Source: Dokdonella fugitiva (GTDB lineage Bacteria; Pseudomonadota; Gammaproteobacteria; Xanthomonadales; Rhodanobacteraceae). From it: 64,000 nt of DNA. Each line of letters starts with the position of its first letter. Position 1 is the stretch's first letter. Positions 27,301-37,921 of this stretch are shown in pieces. The notes below the pieces were generated by a model. The model was given only the letters and a program-made list of their open reading frames with translations, did no database searches and was not told the DNA's origin. The stretch covers positions 1 through 64,000 of the forward strand of contig NZ_JACGXL010000002.1 in assembly GCF_014138265.1 (NCBI RefSeq). The letters run 5' to 3'. The position numbers were made by a program, and so were the translations under genes.

Positions 27301-27324
27301 CACGGCGATCCACGGATCGCCGTG
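27301..27324. repeat. Perfect palindrome in the atpE-atpF spacer
   Basis: CACGGCGATCC (27301-27311) is perfectly inverted at 27314-27324 with a 2-base loop. Its core GCGATCC..GGATCGC is shared with the stems at 33067 and 43438. It lies 22 bp behind the atpE stop and could act as an mRNA stabiliser that raises c-subunit yield. Confidence 0.65.
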
Positions 27325-27339
27325 TCGCAGGAGCATTCC

Positions 27340-27810
27340 ATGATTCCGAACATCACTCTGGTCATCCAGGGCTTCGCGTTCTTCGCGGTCGTCCTGCTGG
27401 TCATGAAATTCGGTTGGCCGCACATCATCGCGGCGATCGAAGAGCGCCAGAACAAGATCGCCGAAGGCCTGTCGCAGGCGGAGAAGGCGCGCAAGGAGCT
27501 CGCCGACGCCGACGCGCGCGTCGCCGACGAGATCAGGAAGGCGCGCGCGGAAGCCGCGCAGATCGTCGACAAGGCGCATCAGCAGGCGACGCAGATCGTC
27601 GACAAGGCGCGCCAGGACGCGATCGTCGAGGCGACCAAGCAGAAGGCGATCGCGGCCGCCGACATCGAGGCGCAGGCGCACAAGGCTCGCGAGGAACTGC
27701 GTGGCAAGGTCGCCGCGCTCGCGGTCGCCGGCGCCGAGAAGATCCTCAAGCGCGAGATCGACGCGAACGCGCACAAGTCGCTGATCGACCAGCTCGTCAC
27801 CGAGATCTGA
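27340..27810 (+). CDS. atpF: ATP synthase F0 subunit b
   Basis: 156 residues, the same length as E. coli AtpF. One N-terminal membrane helix (ITLVIQGFAFFAVVLLVMKFGW) is followed by a long, charged Ala/Lys/Glu coiled coil with repeats of QIVDKA, the peripheral stalk dimer. C-terminal AEKILKREIDANAHKSLIDQL contacts subunit delta. CAGGAGCATTCC precedes the ATG at 27340. atpH begins 4 bp behind its stop. Confidence 0.97.
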   Translation: MIPNITLVIQGFAFFAVVLLVMKFGWPHIIAAIEERQNKIAEGLSQAEKARKELADADARVADEIRKARAEAAQIVDKAHQQATQIVDKARQDAIVEATKQKAIAAADIEAQAHKAREELRGKVAALAVAGAEKILKREIDANAHKSLIDQLVTEI

Positions 27811-27813
27811 CCG

Positions 27814-28347
27814 ATGTCGACCGCCCTCACCTTCGCCCGTCCGTACGCACGCGCCGCCTTCGAGCTCGCGCGCGCGAACAATGCCCTCGGCGCGTGGGCC
27901 GGCAAGCTCGCGTTCGCGGCGCAGGTCGCCGCCGATCCGCGCGTCGCCACGCTGTTCGGCGACCCGCGCGTCGCGCAGGCCGACCTCGCCGCACTGGTCA
28001 CGCCGGAAGGCGAAGCGGCCGATTCGCCGTTCGCCGGCTTCGTGCGCCTGCTCGCCGAGAACCGCCGCCTGCCGGTGCTGCCGGAGATCGGCGCGCTGTT
28101 CGAGGAGCTCAAGCAGGAAGCCGAGCGCGTGCTCAAGGTGAACGTGCGCTCGGCGACGCCGATCGACGCGAACGAGACCGCCAAGCTGAAGGACGCGCTC
28201 AAGCGCCGCTTCGGCCGCGACATCGAGATCGAGCAGTCGATCGACGCCGACGTGCTCGGCGGTGCGGTGATCGACGCCGGCGACATCGTCATCGACGGCT
28301 CCGTGCGCGGCAGGCTCGCACGCCTCGGACAGGCGCTCGCGCAGTAA
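27814..28347 (+). CDS. atpH: ATP synthase F1 subunit delta
   Basis: 177 residues. The N-terminal six-helix domain (FARPYARAAFELARANNALGAWAGKLAFAAQVAADP) and the C-terminal LGGAVIDAGDIVIDGSVRGRLARLGQAL are the family signature. It links the peripheral stalk to the top of F1. It starts 4 bp behind atpF and is separated from atpA by 165 bp containing two inverted repeats. Confidence 0.96.
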   Translation: MSTALTFARPYARAAFELARANNALGAWAGKLAFAAQVAADPRVATLFGDPRVAQADLAALVTPEGEAADSPFAGFVRLLAENRRLPVLPEIGALFEELKQEAERVLKVNVRSATPIDANETAKLKDALKRRFGRDIEIEQSIDADVLGGAVIDAGDIVIDGSVRGRLARLGQALAQ

Positions 28348-28354
28348 GGAAATC

Positions 28355-28382
28355 CGGCCTGCCGGCCACTACCGGCAGGCCG
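28355..28382 (+). repeat. 11-bp perfect hairpin after atpH
   Basis: CGGCCTGCCGG (28355-28365) and CCGGCAGGCCG (28372-28382) pair perfectly around CCACTA, followed by TCGTTT. It resembles a weak terminator inside the operon and may act as an attenuator or as a 3' stabiliser of the F0 part of the message. Confidence 0.55.
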
Positions 28383-28402
28383 TCGTTTGCAACGACGTCG
28401 GA

Positions 28403-28462
28403 AGTCAAACGTCGACGATCGATCGAAGCGGCAGCATCGAGAACGATCCGCGACGTTTGACT
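28403..28462. repeat. 12-bp inverted repeat before atpA
   Basis: AGTCAAACGTCG (28403-28414) is exactly inverted at 28451-28462 with 36 bp between, in which GACGATCGATC occurs. It follows the atpH hairpin directly. Its function is unknown; the shape fits a dispersed intergenic repeat. Confidence 0.55.
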
Positions 28463-28512
28463 TTTGACCCCTTGGAACCGTCGCTCGTCGACGAGAGCAG
28501 GAACCACAGACC

Positions 28513-30060
28513 ATGGCTACCACGATCAATCCGTCCGAAATCAGCGAGCTCATCAAGAGCCGCATCGAGAAGTTCAAGCTGTCCGCGGAAGCGCGCAACG
28601 AAGGCACGCTGACCGGCGTGTCGGACGGCATCGTGCGCATCCACGGCCTCAACGACGTGATGTCGGGCGAGATGGTCGAGCTGCCGGGCAACACCTACGC
28701 GCTCGCGCTCAACCTCGAGCGCGACTCGGTCGGCGCGGTCGTGCTCGGCGACTACGAGCACCTGCGCGAAGGCGACACCGCCAAGACCACCGGCCGCATC
28801 CTCGAAGTGCCGGTCGGCCGCGAGCTGCTCGGCCGCGTCGTCAACGCGCTCGGCGAACCGATCGACGGCAAGGGCCCGATCAGCGCCAAGCAGACCTCGC
28901 CGATCGAGAAGGTCGCGCCGGGCGTGATCTGGCGCAAGTCCGTCGACCAGCCGGTGCAGACCGGTTACAAGTCGGTCGACTCGATGATCCCGATCGGCCG
29001 CGGCCAGCGCGAACTGATCATCGGCGACCGCCAGACCGGCAAGACCGCGCTCGCCGTCGACGCGATCATCAACCAGAAGAATTCGGGCATCAAATGCATC
29101 TACGTCGCGATCGGCCAGAAGCAGTCGTCGATCGCCAACGTCGTGCGCAAGCTCGAGGAGCATGACGCGCTCAAGCACACGATCATCGTCGTCGCCTCGG
29201 CGTCCGAGTCGGCGGCGATGCAGTACATCGCGCCGTATTCGGGCTGCGCGATGGGCGAGTTCTTCCGCGACAACGGCGAAGACGCGCTCATCATCTACGA
29301 CGACCTCACCAAGCAGGCGTGGGCGTATCGCCAGATCTCGCTGCTGCTGAAGCGCCCGCCGGGCCGCGAAGCGTACCCGGGCGACGTGTTCTACCTGCAC
29401 AGCCGCCTGCTCGAGCGCGCCGCGCGCGTCAACGAGGAGTACGTCGAGAAGCACACCAACGGCGCCGTCAAGGGCAAGACCGGTTCGCTCACCGCGCTGC
29501 CGATCATCGAGACGCAGGCTGGCGACGTGTCCGCGTTCGTCCCGACCAACGTGATCTCGATCACCGACGGCCAGATCTTCCTCGAGACCGACCTGTTCAA
29601 CTCGGGCATCCGCCCGGCCGTGAACGCGGGCATCTCGGTGTCGCGCGTGGGTGGCGCGGCGCAGACCAAGATCGTCAAGAAGCTGTCGGGCGGCGTGAAG
29701 CTCGCACTGGCGCAGTTCCGCGAACTCGCCGCGTTCGCGCAGTTCGCCTCAGACCTCGACGCGGCGACGCGTGCGCAGCTCGAGCGCGGCCAGCGCGTCA
29801 CCGAGCTGATGAAGCAGAAGCAGTACGCGCCGCTGTCGATCGCCGAACTCGCGCTGTCGGTGTACGCCGCGGAGAAGGGCTTCCTCGACGACCTGGCGCT
29901 GAACAAGGTGCTGCCGTTCGAAGCCGCGCTGCACGCGCACTTCCACAGCAACTACGGCGATCTCATGAAGAAGATCGTCGAGACCGGCGACTGGAACAAC
30001 GACATCGAGGCCGCGTTCAAGAAGGGCCTGGAAGAGTTCAAGAAGACCGGCAGCTGGTAA
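28513..30060 (+). CDS. atpA: ATP synthase F1 subunit alpha
   Basis: 515 residues, near the E. coli length (513). The Walker A is GDRQTGKT and the non-catalytic nucleotide site region reads [46 protein letters not shown], the alpha/beta signature. The protein forms the non-catalytic half of the F1 hexamer. An open frame on the opposite strand is an artefact of GC-rich codons. Confidence 0.99.
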   Translation: MATTINPSEISELIKSRIEKFKLSAEARNEGTLTGVSDGIVRIHGLNDVMSGEMVELPGNTYALALNLERDSVGAVVLGDYEHLREGDTAKTTGRILEVPVGRELLGRVVNALGEPIDGKGPISAKQTSPIEKVAPGVIWRKSVDQPVQTGYKSVDSMIPIGRGQRELIIGDRQTGKTALAVDAIINQKNSGIKCIYVAIGQKQSSIANVVRKLEEHDALKHTIIVVASASESAAMQYIAPYSGCAMGEFFRDNGEDALIIYDDLTKQAWAYRQISLLLKRPPGREAYPGDVFYLHSRLLERAARVNEEYVEKHTNGAVKGKTGSLTALPIIETQAGDVSAFVPTNVISITDGQIFLETDLFNSGIRPAVNAGISVSRVGGAAQTKIVKKLSGGVKLALAQFRELAAFAQFASDLDAATRAQLERGQRVTELMKQKQYAPLSIAELALSVYAAEKGFLDDLALNKVLPFEAALHAHFHSNYGDLMKKIVETGDWNNDIEAAFKKGLEEFKKTGSW

Positions 30061-30063
30061 CGC

Positions 30064-30123
30064 GTAGGGTGGGCCCCGGCCCACCGTTGGCGAGCGATGA
30101 CGGCGGACCCAGGTCCGCCCTAC
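30064..30123. repeat. GTAGGG...CCCTAC repeat in the atpA-atpG spacer
   Basis: The 60-bp element begins GTAGGGTGGGC and ends GTCCGCCCTAC. It holds two inner palindromes, TGGGCCCCGGCCCA and GGCGGACC-CA-GGTCCGCC. It fills almost the whole spacer. Elements with GTAGGGTGGG ends are a familiar dispersed class in Xanthomonadales genomes (recall). Confidence 0.65.
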
Positions 30124-30136
30124 AGCGAGAGACGAA

Positions 30137-31000
30137 ATGGCAGGCGCAAGAGAAATCCGAACCAAGATCAAGAGCGTCGCGAACACGCGCAAGGTCACGC
30201 GCGCGCTCGAGATGGTCTCGGCCTCGAAGATCCGCAAGGCGCAGGACCTCATGAAGGCCTCGCGCCCGTACGCGCGCCTGATGCGCCAGGTCATCGGCCA
30301 CATCGCGCACGCGAACGTCGAGTTCCAGCATCCATTCCTGGTCGCGCGCAAGGACGTCAAGCGCGTCGGCTACGTGGTCGTGTCGACCGACCGCGGCCTG
30401 TGCGGCGGCCTCAACTCGAACATGTTCCGCAAGCTGCTGGTCGAGATCCGCGGCTGGCAGGACAAGGGCGTCGAGGTCGACGTGGTCTGCATCGGCCAGA
30501 AGGCGACGCAGTTCTTCCGCCGCCTCAAGGTCAACATGCTCGGCTCGGTCACCCACCTCGGCGAGAAGCCGCAGATCGCGCAGCTGATCGGCGTGATCAA
30601 GGTCGTGCTCGACGCCTACACCGAAGGCCGCATCGATCGCCTGCACCTCGCCTACAACGACTTCGTCAACACGATGACGCAGAAGGCGACGGTCGACACG
30701 CTGCTGCCGCTGCCGCCGTCGCCGGAACTCGAGACGGCGCACGCGTGGGACTACATCTACGAACCGGACGCGGCGGCGGTGCTCGAGCACGTGCTCACGC
30801 GCTACATCGAGTCGCTGGTCTACCAGTCGGTGCTCGAGAATCTCGCCAGCGAACATGCCGCGCGCATGGTCGCGATGAAGAGCGCGTCAGACAACGCGAC
30901 CAAGGCGATCGGCTCGCTCACGCTCGTCTACAACAAGGCGCGCCAGGCGGCGATCACGCAGGAAATCAGTGAAATCGTGGGGGGAGCTGCCGCGGTGTGA
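30137..31000 (+). CDS. atpG: ATP synthase F1 subunit gamma
   Basis: 287 residues, equal to E. coli AtpG. N-terminal helix [32 protein letters not shown] and C-terminal helix [46 protein letters not shown] form the rotor coiled coil; [15 protein letters not shown] is the family signature. It is the central rotating shaft. Confidence 0.98.
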   Translation: MAGAREIRTKIKSVANTRKVTRALEMVSASKIRKAQDLMKASRPYARLMRQVIGHIAHANVEFQHPFLVARKDVKRVGYVVVSTDRGLCGGLNSNMFRKLLVEIRGWQDKGVEVDVVCIGQKATQFFRRLKVNMLGSVTHLGEKPQIAQLIGVIKVVLDAYTEGRIDRLHLAYNDFVNTMTQKATVDTLLPLPPSPELETAHAWDYIYEPDAAAVLEHVLTRYIESLVYQSVLENLASEHAARMVAMKSASDNATKAIGSLTLVYNKARQAAITQEISEIVGGAAAV

Positions 31001-32515
<1,515 letters not shown>

Positions 32516-32516
32516 G

Positions 32517-32613
32517 CGGCTTCCGGGGATTCGCGATTCGGGATCGGGGACTCGGTAGCACAGGCTTCCGATCCCAGGTTTCCGAATCCCGAATCTCCCA
32601 ATCCCCAATCCCG
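32517..32613. repeat. GGGATTCG-type repeat in the atpD-atpC spacer
   Basis: The spacer is built from degenerate copies of GGGATTCGxGAT(T/C)GGGGA on the left half and their inversions (CCGAATCCC, CCCAATCCCCAATCCC) on the right, so the whole 97 bp can fold on itself. Similar 'GGGATTGGGGATT' arrays are common in Xanthomonadales spacers (recall). Confidence 0.65.
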
Positions 32614-32638
32614 TCGAACGAACGAAGTGAGAGAGACC

Positions 32639-33061
32639 ATGGCCACAATCCGCTGCGACATCGTCAGCGCCGAGGAAGAGATCTTCCACGGCCAGGCGCA
32701 GATGGTCATCGCCACCGGCGAAATGGGTGAACTCGGCATCGCGCCGCGCCACGCGCCGCTGATCACGCGACTCAAGCCGGGCCAGGTGCGCGTGCAGCTC
32801 GAGAACGGCGAGGAGCAGTTCTTCTACGTCTCCGGCGGCATACTCGAAGTGCAGCCGCAGGTCGTCACCGTGCTCGCCGACACCGCGATCCGCGCCAAGG
32901 ACCTCGACGAAGCCGCCGCGCGCGGGGCGAAGGACGAAGCGGAGCGTGCGCTCGCGAACCGCACCGATGCGCTCGAAGTCGCGCAGGCACAGGCGCAGCT
33001 CGCGCAAGCGATGGCACAGCTGCAGGCGCTCGAGCGGCTGCGTCGTTCCCTCAAGCATTGA
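32639..33061 (+). CDS. atpC: ATP synthase F1 subunit epsilon
   Basis: 140 residues, the E. coli size (139). The N-terminal beta-sandwich ([49 protein letters not shown]) and [26 protein letters not shown] are typical, and the helical C-terminal pair is Ala/Gln-rich. Epsilon couples the rotor and inhibits hydrolysis. A GTG four codons upstream is a weaker start. It is the last gene of the operon. Confidence 0.98.
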   Translation: MATIRCDIVSAEEEIFHGQAQMVIATGEMGELGIAPRHAPLITRLKPGQVRVQLENGEEQFFYVSGGILEVQPQVVTVLADTAIRAKDLDEAAARGAKDEAERALANRTDALEVAQAQAQLAQAMAQLQALERLRRSLKH

Positions 33062-33063
33062 TC

Positions 33064-33175
33064 CTTGCGATCCGTCCATGGATCGCAGGAGTCGGCACGC
33101 CAGGTAGTCGTGAAGGTTTCCCGTTCCGCGCGGCTCCAGAGTGGCCATCCATGGCCACACTGTTCAAGTGAAGCA
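33064..33175. repeat. Composite palindromic repeat after atpC
   Basis: TGCGATCC-GTCCAT-GGATCGCA (33066-33087) and GTGGCCAT-CC-ATGGCCAC (33141-33158) are followed by GTTCAAGTGAAGCAAA. Order and core bases match the element at 26872-26940. The intervening 50 bp are unique. Confidence 0.65.
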
Positions 33176-33182
33176 AAAAACA

Positions 33183-33215
33183 AACGCCGGCACGAGCCGG
33201 CGTTTTTGTTTTTTC
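33183..33215. terminator. Bidirectional terminator between atpC and the GtrA gene
   Basis: AACGCCGGC-ACGA-GCCGGCGTT (33183-33204) is followed by TTTTGTTTTTT on the plus strand and preceded by AAAAAAC, which gives a T-run on the minus strand. It serves the atp operon and the convergent GtrA/membrane-protein pair; the plus-strand T-run touches the GtrA stop codon. Confidence 0.92.
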
Positions 33216-33594
33216 AGCGGTAGACCCAGTGGCGTGAGGCGAGGAAGCTGCCGAGCGCGAGCGCGCCGTCGACGAGCGGTTTGCCGAGCCACGCGCCGCG
33301 CAATCCGAACAGCGCGTCGATCGCCGACACGCCCGCGGTGCTGAGCACGGTGTTCACGCCCCAGAGCAACACGTAGCGCCCGAGCTGGCGCCAGCCGGGC
33401 CGGCGGCCGTCCCGTGCGAACGTGTAGTTGCCGTTGAGCCAGAAGCCGAGCAGCGCGCCGACCACACGCCCGGCGATGTTCGCGGCCGCGACCGGTACGC
33501 CCGCGCGACTCAGCACGAACATCACGCTCCAGTCGGCGAGCCACTGCAGCACGCCGACGACGAGGAACGAACGTCCCTGTCGCAACAGGCTCAC
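33214..33594 (-). CDS. GtrA family membrane protein
   Basis: 126 residues with four membrane helices. SFLVVGVLQWLADWSVMFVLSRAGVPVAAANIAGRVVGALLGFWLNGNYTFAR and the terminal FLASRHWVYR are GtrA signatures. These proteins are thought to flip or handle polyprenyl-linked sugars during glycan decoration. It starts with a GTG whose GTGA overlaps the stop of the preceding large membrane protein gene, so the two act together. Confidence 0.9.
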   Translation of the reverse strand: MSLLRQGRSFLVVGVLQWLADWSVMFVLSRAGVPVAAANIAGRVVGALLGFWLNGNYTFARDGRRPGWRQLGRYVLLWGVNTVLSTAGVSAIDALFGLRGAWLGKPLVDGALALGSFLASRHWVYR

Positions 33595-35591
33595 GGATCG
33601 CTCCGCGCGGGCTCGACCGACCACAGTTCGGCGGCGCCGGCGGCCGCCACGCGCTGCGCACCGAGCGCGTCGAGCGCCGCGCGCTGCGCGTCGCCGAGGT
33701 GCCCGGGTCGCAACAGCAGCCAGCGCGCGTCGACGTCGCGGATCAGCGTTCGCCAGCCGACGCCGGAGGCGTCGGCGTCGGCCGCGATGCGCGCGCGTTC
33801 GAGCGCCGGCGCATAGTGCGACACGCTGCGTCCGCGCCGGGCGAGCTCGGCGATGAACGGCGCCTGCGGATCGAGGGCGAGCACGATCGAATCGCCATCG
33901 TCGCGCCGGCGCAGTTCGGCGATCAGCGTGCGCTCGGGCGCGTAGCGCCGGAACGCTTCACCGGCGCCGTCCATGTTGCCGGTGAGCTTGCGCAACGTGT
34001 TGACCTGCAGCAGCCAGGTCGCATTCGCCTGGAACGTGAAATCGAGCGCACAGATCCCGAGCAGCACGCACGCCGCGCCGCGCGCACCCAGCGAACGCAC
34101 GACGGCGACGACCAGCGCGGGCAGCAGCAGCACCAGGCCCGGGAACGCGTAGCGCGCATACTGCATCGGCAGCAGCGGCAGCAGCAGCACGATGCTCGCG
34201 ACGAGCGCGAGCGCGCGCGTCTCGCGGCGCGCGAGTGCGACCAGCCATGCGCCGCCGAGCGCGACGAGCACGAAGCCGAAGCCGCCGCCTGCCGCTTCGA
34301 GGTAACGATCGGTGTCGAACGTGATCGACCACGGCAGGCCGATGCCGAAGCCGGCGTGCCAGCGCGGGTCGGCGAGCTGCGCCGGCGGCAGCAGCGGCGA
34401 GGCGAACACCTGGTTGAACAACGGGAACAGCGGATTGCCGGTGGCCTGCCACGCGTACGCGTAGTTCGAACCGGCCAGCACGCCGAACAACGCGAGCGCG
34501 ACCGGCATGCGCTTCCAGTCGACGCGCCCGCGCGCATGCACGAGCGCCCAGGCGACGAGCACGAGCGCGCTCACCGCACTGCCGAACTTCAGCGCGACGA
34601 GACCGGCGCACAGCACCGCACCGGCCCGCAGCCGCTCACCGCGCGCGTCGACGATCGCGAGTGCGCACGCGAGCAGCAGCGCCGTCGCCGGCAATTCGGT
34701 GTGCATGCTGCTGAGCAGGGCGGCGAGCAGCGGCAGGCTCGCGCACAGCGCGACCGCCAACCAGGCCGCGGCGGCATCCGCCCCCACGCGGCGCGCGAGC
34801 CGCCAGGCCATGCCGGCCACGAGCAGCAGCCACAGCGCATCGAGCGCGCCGCGCGCCTCCCGTCGCGCGATCACCTGCGCGATCGCCTGCAACACGTCGC
34901 CGAGCCAGGGCGCGAGCGCCCAGATCTGCTGCGCCGGATCCGGCGCGTACGCCGCATAGCGCTGCAACTGGCTCGGCAGTCCGAGGTGATAGGCGAGGTC
35001 GTCGGCCTGCATCGTCGGCAGCCAGGTGCCGACCGAGGCGAGCCCGAGCGCCAGCACGGCGACCGCTGCGAGTCGCGGCGAATCGGCGATCGCCGACCGC
35101 CAGCCCGCGCGTGCTGCGACGAACGCGCGGCGCAACGCGCCGCGCCGCAGAATGCAGGCCGCCGCGAGCAGCGGCACGTAGACCCATGCGCGATGGATCG
35201 GCCAGTGCAACGTCCAACCGGCGAGCCCGCCGATCAACACCAGGCCGAGCGGCAGCGCGAGCAGTGCGTCATCGTCGTCGCCGAGCAGAAGGCTGCCGAG
35301 GGCGCACGCGGCGACGCCGAGCCATGCGACCGCGAGCACCGGCAGCACGCCCGCGAACCACACGAGCGCGAACGCCCAGACACAGGCGAGCGCGGTCGCG
35401 AGCGGCATCGAGCGCGCGCGTTGCAGCAGTACCGCCAGGCCGAACGAAACCAGCGCGAGCACGAGGCCGTCGACGCAGCGGTTCCACGTCAGCGCGAGCC
35501 AGAGGCGCTGCACGACCAGGCCCGCCACGCACGCGACTGCGCCGGCCCAGACCAGGGCCGCGGCGGCGGTGGCGCGTGGACCTGCGGGCAT
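33591..35591 (-). CDS. Polytopic membrane protein, probable GT-C type glycosyltransferase
   Basis: 666 residues with about 14 hydrophobic helices and a soluble C-terminal part of about 130 residues (LTGNMDGAGEAFRRYAPERTLIAELRRRDDGDSIVL..). The loop after a luminal-type helix reads LPTMQADDLAYHLGLPSQL, with the paired Asp expected for GT-C enzymes that use polyprenyl-phosphate sugars. Its coupling to GtrA supports a role in transferring a lipid-linked sugar at the periplasmic face. Which glycan is modified is unknown. Confidence 0.8.
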   Translation of the reverse strand: MPAGPRATAAAALVWAGAVACVAGLVVQRLWLALTWNRCVDGLVLALVSFGLAVLLQRARSMPLATALACVWAFALVWFAGVLPVLAVAWLGVAACALGSLLLGDDDDALLALPLGLVLIGGLAGWTLHWPIHRAWVYVPLLAAACILRRGALRRAFVAARAGWRSAIADSPRLAAVAVLALGLASVGTWLPTMQADDLAYHLGLPSQLQRYAAYAPDPAQQIWALAPWLGDVLQAIAQVIARREARGALDALWLLLVAGMAWRLARRVGADAAAAWLAVALCASLPLLAALLSSMHTELPATALLLACALAIVDARGERLRAGAVLCAGLVALKFGSAVSALVLVAWALVHARGRVDWKRMPVALALFGVLAGSNYAYAWQATGNPLFPLFNQVFASPLLPPAQLADPRWHAGFGIGLPWSITFDTDRYLEAAGGGFGFVLVALGGAWLVALARRETRALALVASIVLLLPLLPMQYARYAFPGLVLLLPALVVAVVRSLGARGAACVLLGICALDFTFQANATWLLQVNTLRKLTGNMDGAGEAFRRYAPERTLIAELRRRDDGDSIVLALDPQAPFIAELARRGRSVSHYAPALERARIAADADASGVGWRTLIRDVDARWLLLRPGHLGDAQRAALDALGAQRVAAAGAAELWSVEPARSDP

Positions 35592-35746
35592 CGTCGATTC
35601 CGGGCCGGGCGGCCGGGCATGCTAGCAGGCCGACGCGAACCGTGACCGGTTTCGCGCACGCCGGCCGCGCCGCTAACGAGCACATCACATCGACCCCCGC
35701 ATCCGCGTGGCAGTATCGGCCGCGTTTTCCGAGCTTGCCGCCGTCC

Positions 35747-37702
35747 ATGCGTGCCGATTGCCGCCGAATCCTGCCGCTCCTGCTCTTGCTGCCGTGCCTC
35801 GCGCACGCGCAGAACGCTTCGACGTTCACTGCGCTCGACGGCTACGGCACGCTCGCCGCCGGCGGCGTCATCGCGACCGTCGCCGGCGATGCGAACCGCA
35901 ACGCCACGGCGCAGCTCGAATGGCGCGAACAAGGCGCAGCCGGCTGGCGCCCCGGACATCCGCTCGTGCGCGTCGATGCGACGCATTTCCTCGGCAGCCT
36001 GTTCTGGCTCGACGCGGGGCACGCCTACGACGTGCGCGTCACCCTCGCGGACCCGGACGGTGCAGGCGCGACGCCGACGCGCACGGCGAGCGTCGCCACG
36101 CGCGCGGAAGCACCCGTGTTCGTGCCTGCGCGCACGCTCTACGTCGCGCCGACCGGCTCGGACGCGCACACCGGCACGACTCCGGCGCAGGCGCTGAAGA
36201 CGATCCAGCACGCGGCGGATCTTTCGCGCCCGGGCGATCTCGTCTCGGTCGCAGCCGGCGTCTATCGCGAGAGCGTCGACGTGCCGCTCGCGGGCAACGC
36301 GAGCCAGCCGATCGTGTTCCGCGGCGCGCCGGGCGCGATCCTCGACGGCGCCGACGCCGCGATCGCCGCCGGTGCGAGCTGGACCAATGCCGGCAGCGGC
36401 GTGTGGTCGCGCGCGACCGGCTTCGCCACCGCGCTCGTGGTCAGCGACCAGGGCCGGCTGTTCCCGTACACGAGCATCGCCGCGCTGCGCACGCTGTCGT
36501 CGGGCGCACCGGGCGGGTTCTACTTCGACGGCACGACGCTGTCGGTCAAGTTCAGCGACGGCTCGGCGCCTGCGCAGCGCCACCTCGACGTCGCACGGCT
36601 CGCGGCCGGCTTCGTCGTCGACGGCCTGCACCACGTGCGCATCGAGGACTTCGAGATCCGCCACTACGGCAGCGACGAGTACGGCAAGGGCATCTACCTG
36701 CGCTACGCGAGCGACGCGATCGTCGCCGGCAACACGATCCACGAGAACGCCGCGACCGGCGTCTGGGTCAAGGGCGGCGACCGCAACCTCATCGAGCGCA
36801 ACGTGATCTTCGACAGCTCGATCTTCGGCTGGCCGTGGGAAGCGACCCACGACAGCAGCGCTCAGAACAGCGCGATCGCGTTCACCGACGACATCGGCCG
36901 CGGCAACGTGATCCGCCGCAACACGATCCACGACACCTACGACGGCCTGCATCCGTGCGGCGACAGCGCACCCGCCGCCGGCTTCAGCAACGAGACCGAC
37001 GTCTACGAGAACACGATCTACCGCCACAACGACGACGCGATCGAGGCCGAAGGCTACTGCGCGAACGTGCGCATCTGGGGCAATCGCATCCGCGACAGCC
37101 TGATGGCGTTCGCGGTCGCGCCGGCCGGCACGGGCCCGGTCTGGATCGTGCGCAACATCGCCTGGAACCTCGGCAACACGCACTCCGCACTCGTCGACGG
37201 CTACACCTCGAGCGGCATCAAGATCAACAGCGGTTATTCGACGCCGGTCGGCCCGCTGCTGCTCTACCACAACAGCTTCGTCACGACCGTAGCGGACACC
37301 GCCGCGATCGTCTTCCTCGATCCCGGCGTCACGACGTCGCTCGTCAGCCGCAACAACCTCTACGACGGCGTGCACTACGCGCTGCGCAAGATCAACACGA
37401 TCGCGCTCGGCCTCGACTACGACGACCTGCACGCGGCGAGCGCGCCCCTCGTGCGCTGGTATTCGACCGACTACGCCGACCTCGTCGCGCTGCGCGCGGG
37501 TACCGGGCAGGAGTTGCACGGCATTTCCGCGGCGCCCCTGCTCGCCGCGCCGGCTTCGGGCGACTTCATGCCGCTCGGCGCGAGCCCGCTGGTCGACCAC
37601 GGCGTACTGCTGCCCGGCATCGACGACGGCTACGCCGACGCCGCCCCCGACATCGGCGCGGTCGAGCGCGTCGATCTCATCTTCGCCGACGGCTACGACT
37701 GA
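35747..37702 (+). CDS. Secreted right-handed beta-helix protein with IFADGYD tail
   Basis: 651 residues. A signal peptide (MRADCRRILPLLLLLPCLAHA) precedes a fibronectin-like N-terminal domain (residues about 25-120). From LYVAPTGSDAHTGTTPAQALKTIQHAADLSRPGDLVSVAAGVY onward it shows DUF1565/Pel-type parallel beta-helix coils with repeated N-x-I/V pairs (GNTIHENAATGVWVKGGDRNLIERNVIFDSS, NVIRRNTIHDTYDG, ENTIYRHNDDAIEAEGYC). Such folds are usual in polysaccharide lyases and hydrolases or in adhesins. The C-terminus is VERVDLIFADGYD, a short tail I believe recurs on secreted proteins of related genera. The start is set by the signal peptide. The substrate is unknown. Confidence 0.88.
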   Translation: MRADCRRILPLLLLLPCLAHAQNASTFTALDGYGTLAAGGVIATVAGDANRNATAQLEWREQGAAGWRPGHPLVRVDATHFLGSLFWLDAGHAYDVRVTLADPDGAGATPTRTASVATRAEAPVFVPARTLYVAPTGSDAHTGTTPAQALKTIQHAADLSRPGDLVSVAAGVYRESVDVPLAGNASQPIVFRGAPGAILDGADAAIAAGASWTNAGSGVWSRATGFATALVVSDQGRLFPYTSIAALRTLSSGAPGGFYFDGTTLSVKFSDGSAPAQRHLDVARLAAGFVVDGLHHVRIEDFEIRHYGSDEYGKGIYLRYASDAIVAGNTIHENAATGVWVKGGDRNLIERNVIFDSSIFGWPWEATHDSSAQNSAIAFTDDIGRGNVIRRNTIHDTYDGLHPCGDSAPAAGFSNETDVYENTIYRHNDDAIEAEGYCANVRIWGNRIRDSLMAFAVAPAGTGPVWIVRNIAWNLGNTHSALVDGYTSSGIKINSGYSTPVGPLLLYHNSFVTTVADTAAIVFLDPGVTTSLVSRNNLYDGVHYALRKINTIALGLDYDDLHAASAPLVRWYSTDYADLVALRAGTGQELHGISAAPLLAAPASGDFMPLGASPLVDHGVLLPGIDDGYADAAPDIGAVERVDLIFADGYD

Positions 37703-37756
37703 GCGGATGGGCGGGCGCAGCCGACGGCCGGCGCGACGGCGGCACCGATCCGCCTC

Positions 37757-37778
37757 TAGAATGTGAGCCACGTCTCAC
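37757..37778 (+). promoter_or_regulatory. Possible glmU promoter with palindrome at the start site
   Basis: TAGAAT (37757-37762) is a good -10 but no convincing -35 is present. GTGAG-CCACGT-CTCAC (37763-37778) follows immediately, over the predicted transcription start, where a repressor would bind. The GlmU start lies 140 bp further on. Confidence 0.3.
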
Positions 37779-37921
37779 CGACGGGCTTCCTGGACGGCGC
37801 AGTCGCCGCCCACGGGCCCGCCTGAGGTACCGGGTCCGGTAGACGGGTGGCGCGGCGCGACCGCGACCTTGCGAGCCGGGCGCGCCCCTGGGCGTCCGGC
37901 GTCCTGTTGAGAGGATGTTCC

